Assembly: GCA_001660395.1 (NCBI GenBank)
Contig: LXWE01000004.1
Span: 1-64,000, forward strand
DNA from: Alteromonadaceae bacterium XY-R5
GTDB taxonomy: Bacteria > Pseudomonadota > Gammaproteobacteria > Enterobacterales > Alteromonadaceae
DNA length: 64,000 nucleotides
Direction: 5' to 3'
The first letter of the stretch is position 1, and each line of letters opens with the position of its first letter. Below the pieces are notes generated by a model, which ran no database searches, was not told the DNA's origin, and saw only the letters and a program-made list of their open reading frames with translations. Shown piece by piece: positions 58,205 to 64,000 of this stretch. The position numbers were made by a program, and so were the translations under genes.

Positions 58205-59104
58205 TTAGAATTCCAGTTGTCTCTCGATCTCTTCCAGTAATTTCTGAACTAATCCTGCAGCAAAGCGCTGGCGACCAATCACCTCATCTTCGTCCTCGTC
58301 TCCGTAGAAGCGTGCGTAGGCAACAGACCCCACTTTCTCAAAGCCTTCACCATGTTTATCGTCTCCAAAACGCCTGGCGAGTGCCTCTAACCCGTCCTTC
58401 AAGGCCTCAGGGTGCTGCTTTGAATGAATACGTTTAACAAATAAACCAGCGACTTCCTCTATCGAGCCTGAGTATCGGATTACGTGAATTAGATCCGCGG
58501 CATCCTTCCTTTCCTGGCGTTGATCCAGCGCCAACGCTTTCAAAATTACAAATGCTGGCACGTCTGCAAATCGAACTTTATCAATAGATAGACCACCACC
58601 ATCTAGGAGGTAAGCTGCAACTTCTTTCTCTTGATACCAGTCGTGAACAATTCGGGCATGTTTGATTGTGAGTGCAGATACTCTTTCCCCATCGACGCTA
58701 ATGACCTGACCGGGTTTATCACCCTCTGCATCCCGCAAAAGCTCAACAACCACCTCAATGTGATCATCGACCCTACGACGCCAACGCCAAGATGCCGTAT
58801 TTCCTTCTTCACCTCCACGGATGAATCCGCGAGCATTTAGCTGGTCCGCAAGGCTAGAGTATTCGTTGCCTACCGCCAGTACCTCAAGGTTAAGAACTAT
58901 GTCCACGTCCGAAGTACCTGCATGTAGAGGAACATCGGGGGGACTCGCTGGAGTAAGGTATCGAGGTACCAAACCTCCGACAAGTCTCAGAGTTTCCTTT
59001 AGATTCCCAAAGGCGCTGAGCAGAGTGACCAATGTCATCTCGCACGCCGATGTAACATTTTGATCGTATCCAGCCGCTGTTTGAGGCTTCAATTCCGTTG
59101 CCAT
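58205..59104 (-). CDS. AbiEii-like nucleotidyltransferase (toxin of a type IV-like TA pair)
   Basis: This 299-residue protein has the minimal nucleotidyltransferase signature: GG at residues 43-44 and GTSDVDIVL with the metal-binding pair Asp66 and Asp68. A supporting Asp/Glu-rich strand follows (DDHIEVVVELL), then a helical region (FVILKALALDQRQERKDAADLIHVI) seen in AbiEii/DUF1814 proteins. Relatives such as AbiEii, MenT and the SXT-element MosT act as toxins by modifying tRNA or other substrates; this role is inferred. The ATG sits behind GGAG and overlaps the upstream partner by 16 bp, the usual antitoxin-first order. Confidence 0.75.
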   Translation of the reverse strand: MATELKPQTAAGYDQNVTSACEMTLVTLLSAFGNLKETLRLVGGLVPRYLTPASPPDVPLHAGTSDVDIVLNLEVLAVGNEYSSLADQLNARGFIRGGEEGNTASWRWRRRVDDHIEVVVELLRDAEGDKPGQVISVDGERVSALTIKHARIVHDWYQEKEVAAYLLDGGGLSIDKVRFADVPAFVILKALALDQRQERKDAADLIHVIRYSGSIEEVAGLFVKRIHSKQHPEALKDGLEALARRFGDDKHGEGFEKVGSVAYARFYGDEDEDEVIGRQRFAAGLVQKLLEEIERQLEF

Positions 59105-60204
59105 AAAGACTCCAATCGTTCTCTAACTTGTTCTGCCAGTTCTTTATTGCGGCCTCGACCATCCAATAAGTCTAAGTAAAGAATGTAAGGACTTGCGAAA
59201 AAGATAGTGTGATCCTGATGCATATTTCGGTATAACAAGCTCGCTGGTTCGCGCTCGATGAGCGTAACGTTCGCTCCTTTGCTCACTGGCTTCAGGCCTA
59301 ACACATCGGCCATACTATCTGTGTAGCCTTTGGGCACAATGATTTCTGCCCCCTCAGTACTGGTCAGCAATGGGGAGTAAACATTAGCCGCAGCAGCACC
59401 TGTGAACGCCCATGGATAATCCACCTTCTGACGATCTATCTGCTCCGCTAGGTGAGCCAGCATATGATTGGGGTTTTCGAAAAAGGTGTACCACTTTGTC
59501 TTTTTTTCTTTGCGCTCCCGCCAATGCTCAGACCAATCGTCCAAAAGCTTACCTGGGTGAGTGAGCATTCTGCGTTTGCTCGGTCCTCCACCAGTAGATT
59601 CCATCCATTCACGTAACGTCAGTTCCTGTAATACGAGAGAGCAAGTGTATGGAGATGTTTCTGCTTGTTCGGCCAGCTCAGTACCAGTTAACCACTTATG
59701 ACTATTAATCAAAAGCGCATGTATTACACTTTCACGAGCCTCAGTGAAAAGATCAATACCCTGAGTGTGCTTTTTGATTCGGTGAGAAGGCTTTTCGATA
59801 TTGATGAGCCAGCCGTTGTGCTTTAAGAAAAGGCTGCCTCCCAGCTCGAATGAGGCGATGTTCTGTTCCCTAAGTTCCTGCTTAGCTCCGGGGCTCAATA
59901 AGCTTGTAGCGAGCAATCCGATAGCATCGTGACCATGACGAGCTTCGTCCATTCCTCTGCGGAGCTGAAACACAGCATTCCTTAAGTCTCTTGGGTAGAC
60001 ATCCCTTTTGACTTCGACGAATACTTGCAGAGTTTTACCCTGAGCCTTGATTACGATCATGCCATCAAGATTACCTCCACGAAGCTCATGTGAGGCATTG
60101 AACACTGACGCTTCGGAGCCGAATGCTTCAGCAAGAGCCTCTACCAGAGCATCCAGCATCTGCTTTTCGAATTCAAGCCCTATACTACGCGAGTAATGTC
60201 CCAT
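59089..60204 (-). CDS. AbiEi/MosA-like antitoxin and regulator with nuclease-like N-terminus
   Basis: The frame opens at a TTG at 60219, but the ATG at 60204 follows GGAG at 9 bp and is chosen (371 residues). The N-terminal 120 residues look like a restriction-endonuclease fold: Asp47 (GGNLDGMIVI), then Glu64-Val-Lys66 in VFVEVKRDVYPRDLR. A winged-helix segment follows (about 150-215, TGTELAEQAETSPYTCSLVLQELTLREWMES) and then an AbiEi-like C-terminal domain. It overlaps the nucleotidyltransferase gene and is preceded by two palindromes bracketing its promoter, which suggests autorepression. Confidence 0.65.
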   Translation of the reverse strand: MGHYSRSIGLEFEKQMLDALVEALAEAFGSEASVFNASHELRGGNLDGMIVIKAQGKTLQVFVEVKRDVYPRDLRNAVFQLRRGMDEARHGHDAIGLLATSLLSPGAKQELREQNIASFELGGSLFLKHNGWLINIEKPSHRIKKHTQGIDLFTEARESVIHALLINSHKWLTGTELAEQAETSPYTCSLVLQELTLREWMESTGGGPSKRRMLTHPGKLLDDWSEHWRERKEKKTKWYTFFENPNHMLAHLAEQIDRQKVDYPWAFTGAAAANVYSPLLTSTEGAEIIVPKGYTDSMADVLGLKPVSKGANVTLIEREPASLLYRNMHQDHTIFFASPYILYLDLLDGRGRNKELAEQVRERLESLWQRN

Positions 60205-60226
60205 AACATTAGTCTCCAACTCATGA

Positions 60227-60296
60227 TTAGCTGTACAGCAAATATATCTTCTTTAAATAACATTATCAATAAACACATTATTAGCTGTACAGCTAA
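60227..60296 (-). promoter_or_regulatory. Promoter and twin operators of the AbiE-like operon
   Basis: A near-perfect palindrome TTAGCTGTACAGCAA (60227-60241) and a perfect one TTAGCTGTACAGCTAA (60281-60296) have centres 54 bp apart. Between them, on the minus strand, lie TTGATA (60269-60264) and TATATT (60246-60241) separated by exactly 17 bp. Two operators around one promoter fit cooperative autorepression by the adjacent antitoxin, as described for AbiEi. Confidence 0.75.
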
Positions 60297-60613
60297 CAAG
60301 TGGATTTAGGCTAATCTTTTAATTTACAGTCTTGTATGGGAGAGCATCATCTTACGAAGTGGGGTCAGGCTAGAAGCCAGAGCCGATATCTTTACTAAAC
60401 CGTCCATGATTGTAGGGCTGAATCTATATCAGCATTGCTATAGATAACGATGACTTGTGTCAGTTTTACGTACAAAGCTGCTTTAGGGAAGTGATTGAAA
60501 TATATCCGCCCTCGACCGATAGCTGACCGTCAGAAGAAGTTAAATCTCGTTTCAGTTGATTGCCAGATCAAGTCGGAACTTATTCAGCTGATATATCTAA
60601 GTTAGCTGATTTG

Positions 60614-60633
60614 AGTTTCTGCATGCAGAAACT
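60614..60633. repeat. Dispersed palindrome, copy 2
   Basis: The perfect core GTTTCTGCATGCAGAAAC is extended to 20 bp. It lies 18 bp beyond the stop of the minus-strand acidic hypothetical gene. Confidence 0.95.
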
Positions 60634-60650
60634 TTTGAACAATATCTCGC

Positions 60651-61385
60651 TTAACTATCGAAGTTAAAGTGGATTTCCTCATAGTTTTCTATGGAAGTGA
60701 TCAAGGCGTTAATGAGTACCAAATTTTCCTCGTAATCTTCGAGGAACCATTCAAGCAGTGCTAAAGCCTTAGTATGTTCCTCATGCGATGAAATCTCGGC
60801 GAGCGAACTACAGCTGCTCTTTAATGTTGAAGCGATTCCTTTGAGTTTACGTAACTCGTCCATCGGCAGTTTTATCGTCTCTGCTTCGTCGGGATCAGGT
60901 GAAATAACTTCATAGCATTCATTATTAATGCCTTTGGCCTGGTCACGCTGGCGTATAAGAGCATCAGATTTTTCCTTCATTCTTGCCGCTTCACATTTAT
61001 CATTAGTAATAACCTCAAAAATATTGTCTGCCTCAAGATTTGCGGGCACTTCATCCTGCCCAAGCCGATTCTTTATAACTTCGATTAGTTCAGCATCATC
61101 TTCATATTCACAGTCCGGCGAACCCCACTCTTTTCCTACAGGGCCGCCAAGAGCGCCATGCAGCTTTCGATGTTTTAACCAGGCAACAGCTATTTCATCA
61201 AAGCGTTCTACTGAAATTTCCGCTGAGATAGTGTCTTGTGATTCATTTATCGATTGGATGACTGTTTTCGAAATATGAATTTTTACAGGGTTTGCTTTTG
61301 AGTTGTGCTCTTTAGACTCTGGTTCTGCTTCCTGATATAAGCCAACATCCTGTTGATAGTTAGATATCCATTTTATTGTGTTCAT
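60651..61385 (-). CDS. Hypothetical acidic protein
   Basis: This 244-residue, strongly acidic, soluble protein has no membrane segment. Its middle region (VERFDEIAVAWLKHRKLHGALGG) might be a short helical domain, and a long helical C-terminal half follows (KLPMDELRKLKGIASTLKSSCSSLAEI, ALALLEWFLEDYEENLVLINALI). I do not recognise it. An AGGTATAAG stretch precedes the ATG. It is flanked by palindrome copies 2 and 3 at its 3' and 5' sides, so it could be the gene regulated by, or the protein acting on, those sites; that is speculation. Confidence 0.6.
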   Translation of the reverse strand: MNTIKWISNYQQDVGLYQEAEPESKEHNSKANPVKIHISKTVIQSINESQDTISAEISVERFDEIAVAWLKHRKLHGALGGPVGKEWGSPDCEYEDDAELIEVIKNRLGQDEVPANLEADNIFEVITNDKCEAARMKEKSDALIRQRDQAKGINNECYEVISPDPDEAETIKLPMDELRKLKGIASTLKSSCSSLAEISSHEEHTKALALLEWFLEDYEENLVLINALITSIENYEEIHFNFDS

Positions 61386-61483
61386 CTTATACCTACCCTA
61401 TTGTTTGAAATTACATCATCATTCTATCACGTGAGTTATGTTTCATTTACCTGGTTAATTAACTGAGTCTTACTATCTTGAAG

Positions 61484-61501
61484 GTTTCTGCATGCAGAAA
61501 C
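61484..61501. repeat. Dispersed palindrome, copy 3
   Basis: The perfect 18-bp core GTTTCTGCATGCAGAAAC lies about 100 bp upstream of the acidic hypothetical gene. Confidence 0.95.
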
Positions 61502-61626
61502 TTTTGCTTGTTAAATCGAGTTTGTTGAAGTTCTTTCAATATTGATTTTCGATTAAATATTCATTTCGTATTACCGTAAAAGTTGATAACTGAAAATGAT
61601 AACCAAAATTGGCTCAGGCTATGCGA

Positions 61627-61673
61627 GACAAGGCTTCTAGGTGATGGCTTGAGCCTCACCTAGAAGCCTTGTC
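61627..61673. repeat. Long inverted repeat with 18-bp perfect arms
   Basis: GACAAGGCTTCTAGGTGA (61627-61644) pairs with its exact complement at 61656-61673. The 11-base loop itself contains GGCT...AGCC. There is no T run on either side, so it is not a typical terminator. It could be a transfer-origin, single-strand-origin or recombination structure. Confidence 0.9.
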
Positions 61674-61702
61674 GTAATAATTTTGTCGTTACTGGCCCTT
61701 TC

Positions 61703-61726
61703 AAAGTTTCTGCATGCAGAAACTTT
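61703..61726. repeat. Dispersed palindrome, copy 4
   Basis: The core GTTTCTGCATGCAGAAAC is extended to a perfect 24-bp palindrome, 30 bp to the right of the long hairpin. Confidence 0.95.
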
Positions 61727-61803
61727 TGGTGATCTGAAGTGATTTCTGACTGACAGTCTTGCCTTTTGGGTATCGATTTCCATTTTATGGATTTTCCTAT
61801 TTT

Positions 61804-61821
61804 GTTTCTGCATGCAGAAAC
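61804..61821. repeat. Dispersed palindrome, copy 5
   Basis: The perfect 18-bp core GTTTCTGCATGCAGAAAC lies about 270 bp upstream of the integrase operon start. Confidence 0.95.
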
Positions 61822-62093
61822 TTCTATTAAGTTTTATTGAGTGAAAGGGAGTGGAAGCTACTGCTCCGTAATTACATAGAGAATGGAGATTGCTCTGTAT
61901 TTCTCACCATGAAACTATTCTGAAAAATACTCTGCACCGTTCGATTTCAACTAATTCGTTTTATATCAACTGTTTATGTTTGTTTTGCTTCCTACGAATA
62001 ATTATTTTTTTCGATGAAAATATAGAGTTTTTTATCTGTTAGCATTTTTTCGTCGGGTGTGACCGATTAGTTTTTTGTATTGAGGAATGCTAC

Positions 62094-62321
62094 ATGTCTT
62101 ATTCAACTTTTTTAACGTCAGAAGAACTGATCTATTTAACTGGAAGAAAGCAAAAGTCCAAGCAAGCTAAGGAATTGCAGAGATTAAGGATTTCATTTCA
62201 CTTTGATGCTTTCAAGCGTCCAATTGTACTTAGAGAAAATGTTGAAGTTCCTCAATATAAGAAATCAAGCTCAGCTATCCAAAATAAAGAGTTGGATTTT
62301 AGCTTTATTAATAAACTTTAA
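62094..62321 (+). CDS. DUF4224-like small protein, integrase partner
   Basis: This 75-residue basic protein begins TFLTSEELIYLTGRKQKSKQAKELQRLRISFHFDAFKRPIV. That is the pattern of DUF4224 proteins, which lie directly upstream of phage and element integrases. It may be an excisionase-type DNA-bending factor or a regulator; this is inferred from its position. A GAGGAA ribosome-binding site precedes the ATG, and the integrase start is 11 bp beyond its stop. Confidence 0.78.
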   Translation: MSYSTFLTSEELIYLTGRKQKSKQAKELQRLRISFHFDAFKRPIVLRENVEVPQYKKSSSAIQNKELDFSFINKL

Positions 62322-62332
62322 GAGGAAATGTT

Positions 62333-63331
62333 ATGGGCCGTTTACGTAGTGCAGAGTTTGAGCATCTACCTAGAGGTATGATATTTAATAAAAAATCTGG
62401 AAAGTTCTACTTGAGGCTTCCCGGAGAAAAGGACATATGTCTGGGGGCTGAGTATGTATATGCACTTGCAGAATATCAAACCTTAACAACTTATGATGTT
62501 ACTCGAATTGGAATGACGGAACTCATTGTCAAGTATATAAATGAAGTATCAAAAACCAAGGCTAAGGAGACTCACAAAGATGATTTAAAAGCGCATAAAA
62601 ACCTTGTTTCAGTTTTCCATCGCTTCAATGCAGATGAAGTGACTAAAAGGCATGTCAGCTTATATATGGATCAAAGAAAAGATAGTCCTACAAGAGCGAA
62701 TCGTGAGAGAGCGTTATTAAGTCGAGTATTTAAGTATGCGATGGACTGCGGATTTGTGGATGATAATCCAGTAATGGGCTCTAAGAAATTTCCTGAACAG
62801 AAGAGAGATCGATTAGTTGCAGATCATGAGATTGAGGTGTTTAAGGAGTTTGCTTATGACTGGCTGAAACATTATGTTGATTTAAAGGTTTGTTGCGGTT
62901 TAAGGCAAACCGATATGCTGAAGTTGCATGGCGCTCAACTTGCTGCGAGTAGGTTAAATATTGTTTTGCAAAAGACAGGAGTAAAGTTGGCTATTTACAA
63001 CTCTCCAAAAATGTCGAAATCGATTGATAGGTTGAAAGAAATCAGTCAAAGGCGTTCAGGGTTAAAAGATGATGATTGGTTTTTCTTTGTAAATGAAAAA
63101 GGTCGTCAATACACACCTGATGGTTTTAGGACGATGTGGAACAAATCAATGGACAAGGCATTGGCATCAGGAAAGTTAAAAGAAAGGTTTCAGGAGCGAG
63201 ATCTTAGAGCAAAAGCTGCGACTAATTGTGAAACGTTGCAACAGGCCTATGAGCTTTTGGGGCATATTCATTTGTCTACCACGAGGTCCCTATATCTTAG
63301 GGATTTTACCAAGGTAGATGCTGCTGGATAA
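62333..63331 (+). CDS. int: Tyrosine site-specific integrase
   Basis: This 332-residue tyrosine recombinase integrates the element into tRNA-Phe. The first 60 residues form an arm-binding-like beta domain (FNKKSGKFYLRLPGEKDICLG). A SAM-like core-binding domain follows (about 62-150), then the catalytic domain with Arg191 (CGLRQTDML), Lys214, Arg292 in RDLRAKAAT, His311 (LLGHIHLSTT) and the nucleophile Tyr321. The first residue of the usual HxLR box is Arg289 instead of His. It is cotranscribed with the DUF4224-like gene and ends 185 bp before attR. Confidence 0.94.
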   Translation: MGRLRSAEFEHLPRGMIFNKKSGKFYLRLPGEKDICLGAEYVYALAEYQTLTTYDVTRIGMTELIVKYINEVSKTKAKETHKDDLKAHKNLVSVFHRFNADEVTKRHVSLYMDQRKDSPTRANRERALLSRVFKYAMDCGFVDDNPVMGSKKFPEQKRDRLVADHEIEVFKEFAYDWLKHYVDLKVCCGLRQTDMLKLHGAQLAASRLNIVLQKTGVKLAIYNSPKMSKSIDRLKEISQRRSGLKDDDWFFFVNEKGRQYTPDGFRTMWNKSMDKALASGKLKERFQERDLRAKAATNCETLQQAYELLGHIHLSTTRSLYLRDFTKVDAAG

Positions 63332-63515
63332 TATGCCAGAAAATAATGTAAAATCATTGATATATTTATGGTTTTTATTCATTATTTGATTCGATTACAA
63401 TGTTCTCATTGAAAGTGAGGATATCTTAGCTAAATCTAAAAAACCTGCGATTTTTGTAGGAGATTTTTTAGGATAAAGGTTAGGAAATACAGTGCCTTAC
63501 GTGGATTGAAACGAA

Positions 63516-63562
63516 GATTGAAAATCCCCGTGTCGGTGGTTCGATTCCGCCTCTGGGCACCA
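63516..63562 (+). repeat. attR, 47-bp direct repeat
   Basis: Exact copy of tRNA-Phe positions 51705-51751, lacking the 5' half, so it is not a functional tRNA. It marks the right boundary of the element. Confidence 0.97.
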
Positions 63563-63570
63563 TCATACTG

Positions 63571-63599
63571 AAGCCCCGCTAGAAATAGCGGGGCTTTTG
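63571..63599 (+). terminator. Original tRNA-Phe terminator, now beyond attR
   Basis: A perfect 10-bp stem (AAGCCCCGCT / AGCGGGGCTT) with a 6-base loop is followed by a T-rich stretch. It lies at the same distance from the attR CCA end as the new terminator does from the intact tRNA. Confidence 0.88.
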
Positions 63600-63758
63600 T
63601 GTTTTCTGGGGTAGGCTATTCTTGCAGCCTATTCTTACTTGTCTTTTTAATGTTGTCGCTTTGATATTGTTACAAATCTCGGTGATGCGATTTCACACAA
63701 CTTGCAAGTTACCAGAGAGTCAGTAGACTCCACGCTTCGATGTAAAAGTGAGCTATTC

Positions 63759-64000
63759 ATGCCGAATTCACAGGTTTCTGTCTCTAATAAATTGATTGCT
63801 GTTATGGTGATGCTGGTGCTGTTTAGTCCCCTTGCCATCGATATCTATCTACCTGCTTTTCCTGCTATGGCTGATGCCTTTCATGTGCCAGTAACCCAAA
63901 TTCAGGATTCTGTTACCTGGTTTCTATTCAGCATGGGATTGGGCCAGTTGGTTGCTGGCCCGCTAGCGGATCGTCTTGGACGCAAGCCTGTCGCACTTAT
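63759..64000 (+). CDS. Bcr/CflA family drug efflux transporter, N-terminal part
   Basis: The gene runs off the right edge; 80 codons are visible. The first helix (KLIAVMVMLVLFSPLAIDIYLPAFPAMA) with the IDIYLPAFP motif and the loop GPLADRLGRKPV between helices 2 and 3 are typical of Bcr/CflA proton-driven multidrug exporters of the major facilitator superfamily. The ATG follows a GTGAGC element. It was the gene next to tRNA-Phe before the element inserted. Confidence 0.9.
   Translation, partial: MPNSQVSVSNKLIAVMVMLVLFSPLAIDIYLPAFPAMADAFHVPVTQIQDSVTWFLFSMGLGQLVAGPLADRLGRKPVAL

Larger units (their letters stand above)
61386..62093. other. Gene-free region with three palindrome copies and a long hairpin
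   Basis: About 700 bp of AT-rich DNA lie between the divergent hypothetical gene and the integrase operon. It holds palindrome copies 3, 4 and 5 and an inverted repeat with 18-bp arms (61627-61673). Such density of perfect symmetry suggests a control or maintenance site. Promoters for the flanking divergent genes should also lie here. No convincing gene is seen. Confidence 0.6.
51705..63562 (+). mobile_element. Integrative element with plasmid-type replicon in tRNA-Phe
   Basis: The 11.8 kb element is bounded by exact 47-bp copies of the tRNA-Phe 3' half. Reading left to right it carries an antisense-RNA-controlled repA with an origin-like region, a DUF2314-like protein, two small unknowns, a type IIG-like restriction-modification gene, a nucleotidyltransferase toxin-antitoxin pair, an unknown acidic protein, and then a DUF4224-type protein and a tyrosine integrase next to attR. 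The DNA is visibly more AT-rich than the host flanks, especially at the right end. No relaxase, conjugation or phage structural gene is seen, so transfer would need a helper. Confidence 0.93.

Noticed and set aside
54436..60219. BREX, DISARM or other multi-gene defence system around the methyltransferase
   Set aside because: No brxA-C, pglZ, brxL, helicase or drm-type partner is present. The methyltransferase gene stands alone with its own nuclease-like domain.
63501..63512. GTGGATTGAAAC, resembling the end of some CRISPR repeats
   Set aside because: It occurs once, with no second copy at spacer distance and no cas gene nearby. It sits just before attR and is treated as chance.
63516..63562. 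Second tRNA-Phe gene
   Set aside because: Only the anticodon-to-CCA half is present; the acceptor 5' strand and D arm are missing. It is attR, not a gene.
51705..63562. Prophage or phage-inducible satellite
   Set aside because: There are no capsid, terminase, portal, lysis or packaging-hijack genes, and the replicon is plasmid-like. A satellite lifestyle cannot be excluded but is not supported by sequence.

Overview
The window is a gammaproteobacterial chromosome segment, most likely from Alteromonadales. The evidence is a complete MSHA type IV pilus locus lying between uvrA-ssb and mreBCD-maf-rng-yhdP-nitrilase-tldD, the gene order known from Vibrio, Shewanella and Alteromonas relatives, together with an ArcA protein very close to that of enteric bacteria. 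No species is claimed.

Layout. Positions 1-127 hold the end of an IS3-like insertion sequence. Next come a DUF3299 protein, a chemotaxis receptor, a flavin reductase-like protein, a thioesterase, and uvrA divergent from yajR-ssb. From 8.9 to 26.2 kb lies one long, tightly packed MSHA pilus operon. It runs from the PilM/N/O-like inner-membrane genes through the secretin, ATPases and platform protein to a set of prepilins (including two tandem MshA-type major pilins) and the large MshQ. A secreted PEGA/SUMF1 protein follows, then the cell-shape genes mreBCD and the maf-rng-yhdP-nit-tldD cluster, yjgA(darP), pmbA, arcA, a histidine kinase, glycogen synthesis genes glgA/glgC, rsmC, trmB, mutY, yggX and a tRNA-Phe gene.

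The accessory part is an 11.8 kb element inserted in the 3' end of tRNA-Phe, bounded by exact 47-bp direct repeats (51705-51751 and 63516-63562). Its right end carries a DUF4224-type small protein and a tyrosine integrase. Its left end carries what looks like a complete plasmid replicon of the IncFII/IncB-I-L type: an antisense RNA gene opposite the leader, a leader hairpin with a UUGGCG loop, a RepA homologue, and an origin-like region with a perfect DnaA box. Between them lie defence- or stability-type genes: a single-chain type IIG-like restriction-modification protein, an AbiE-like nucleotidyltransferase toxin-antitoxin pair with twin palindromic operators around its promoter, a DUF2314-like protein, a 35-residue membrane protein and several unknowns. 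Five copies of an 18-bp perfect palindrome and one 18-bp-arm hairpin lie in the intergenic DNA of the element. The element is best read as an integrative plasmid: it could integrate by Int and replicate by RepA, with copy number set by the antisense RNA. Beyond attR the chromosome resumes with the tRNA terminator left behind by insertion and the start of a Bcr/CflA drug-efflux gene.

All functional calls come from reading sequence motifs by eye; no database search or folding calculation was run.
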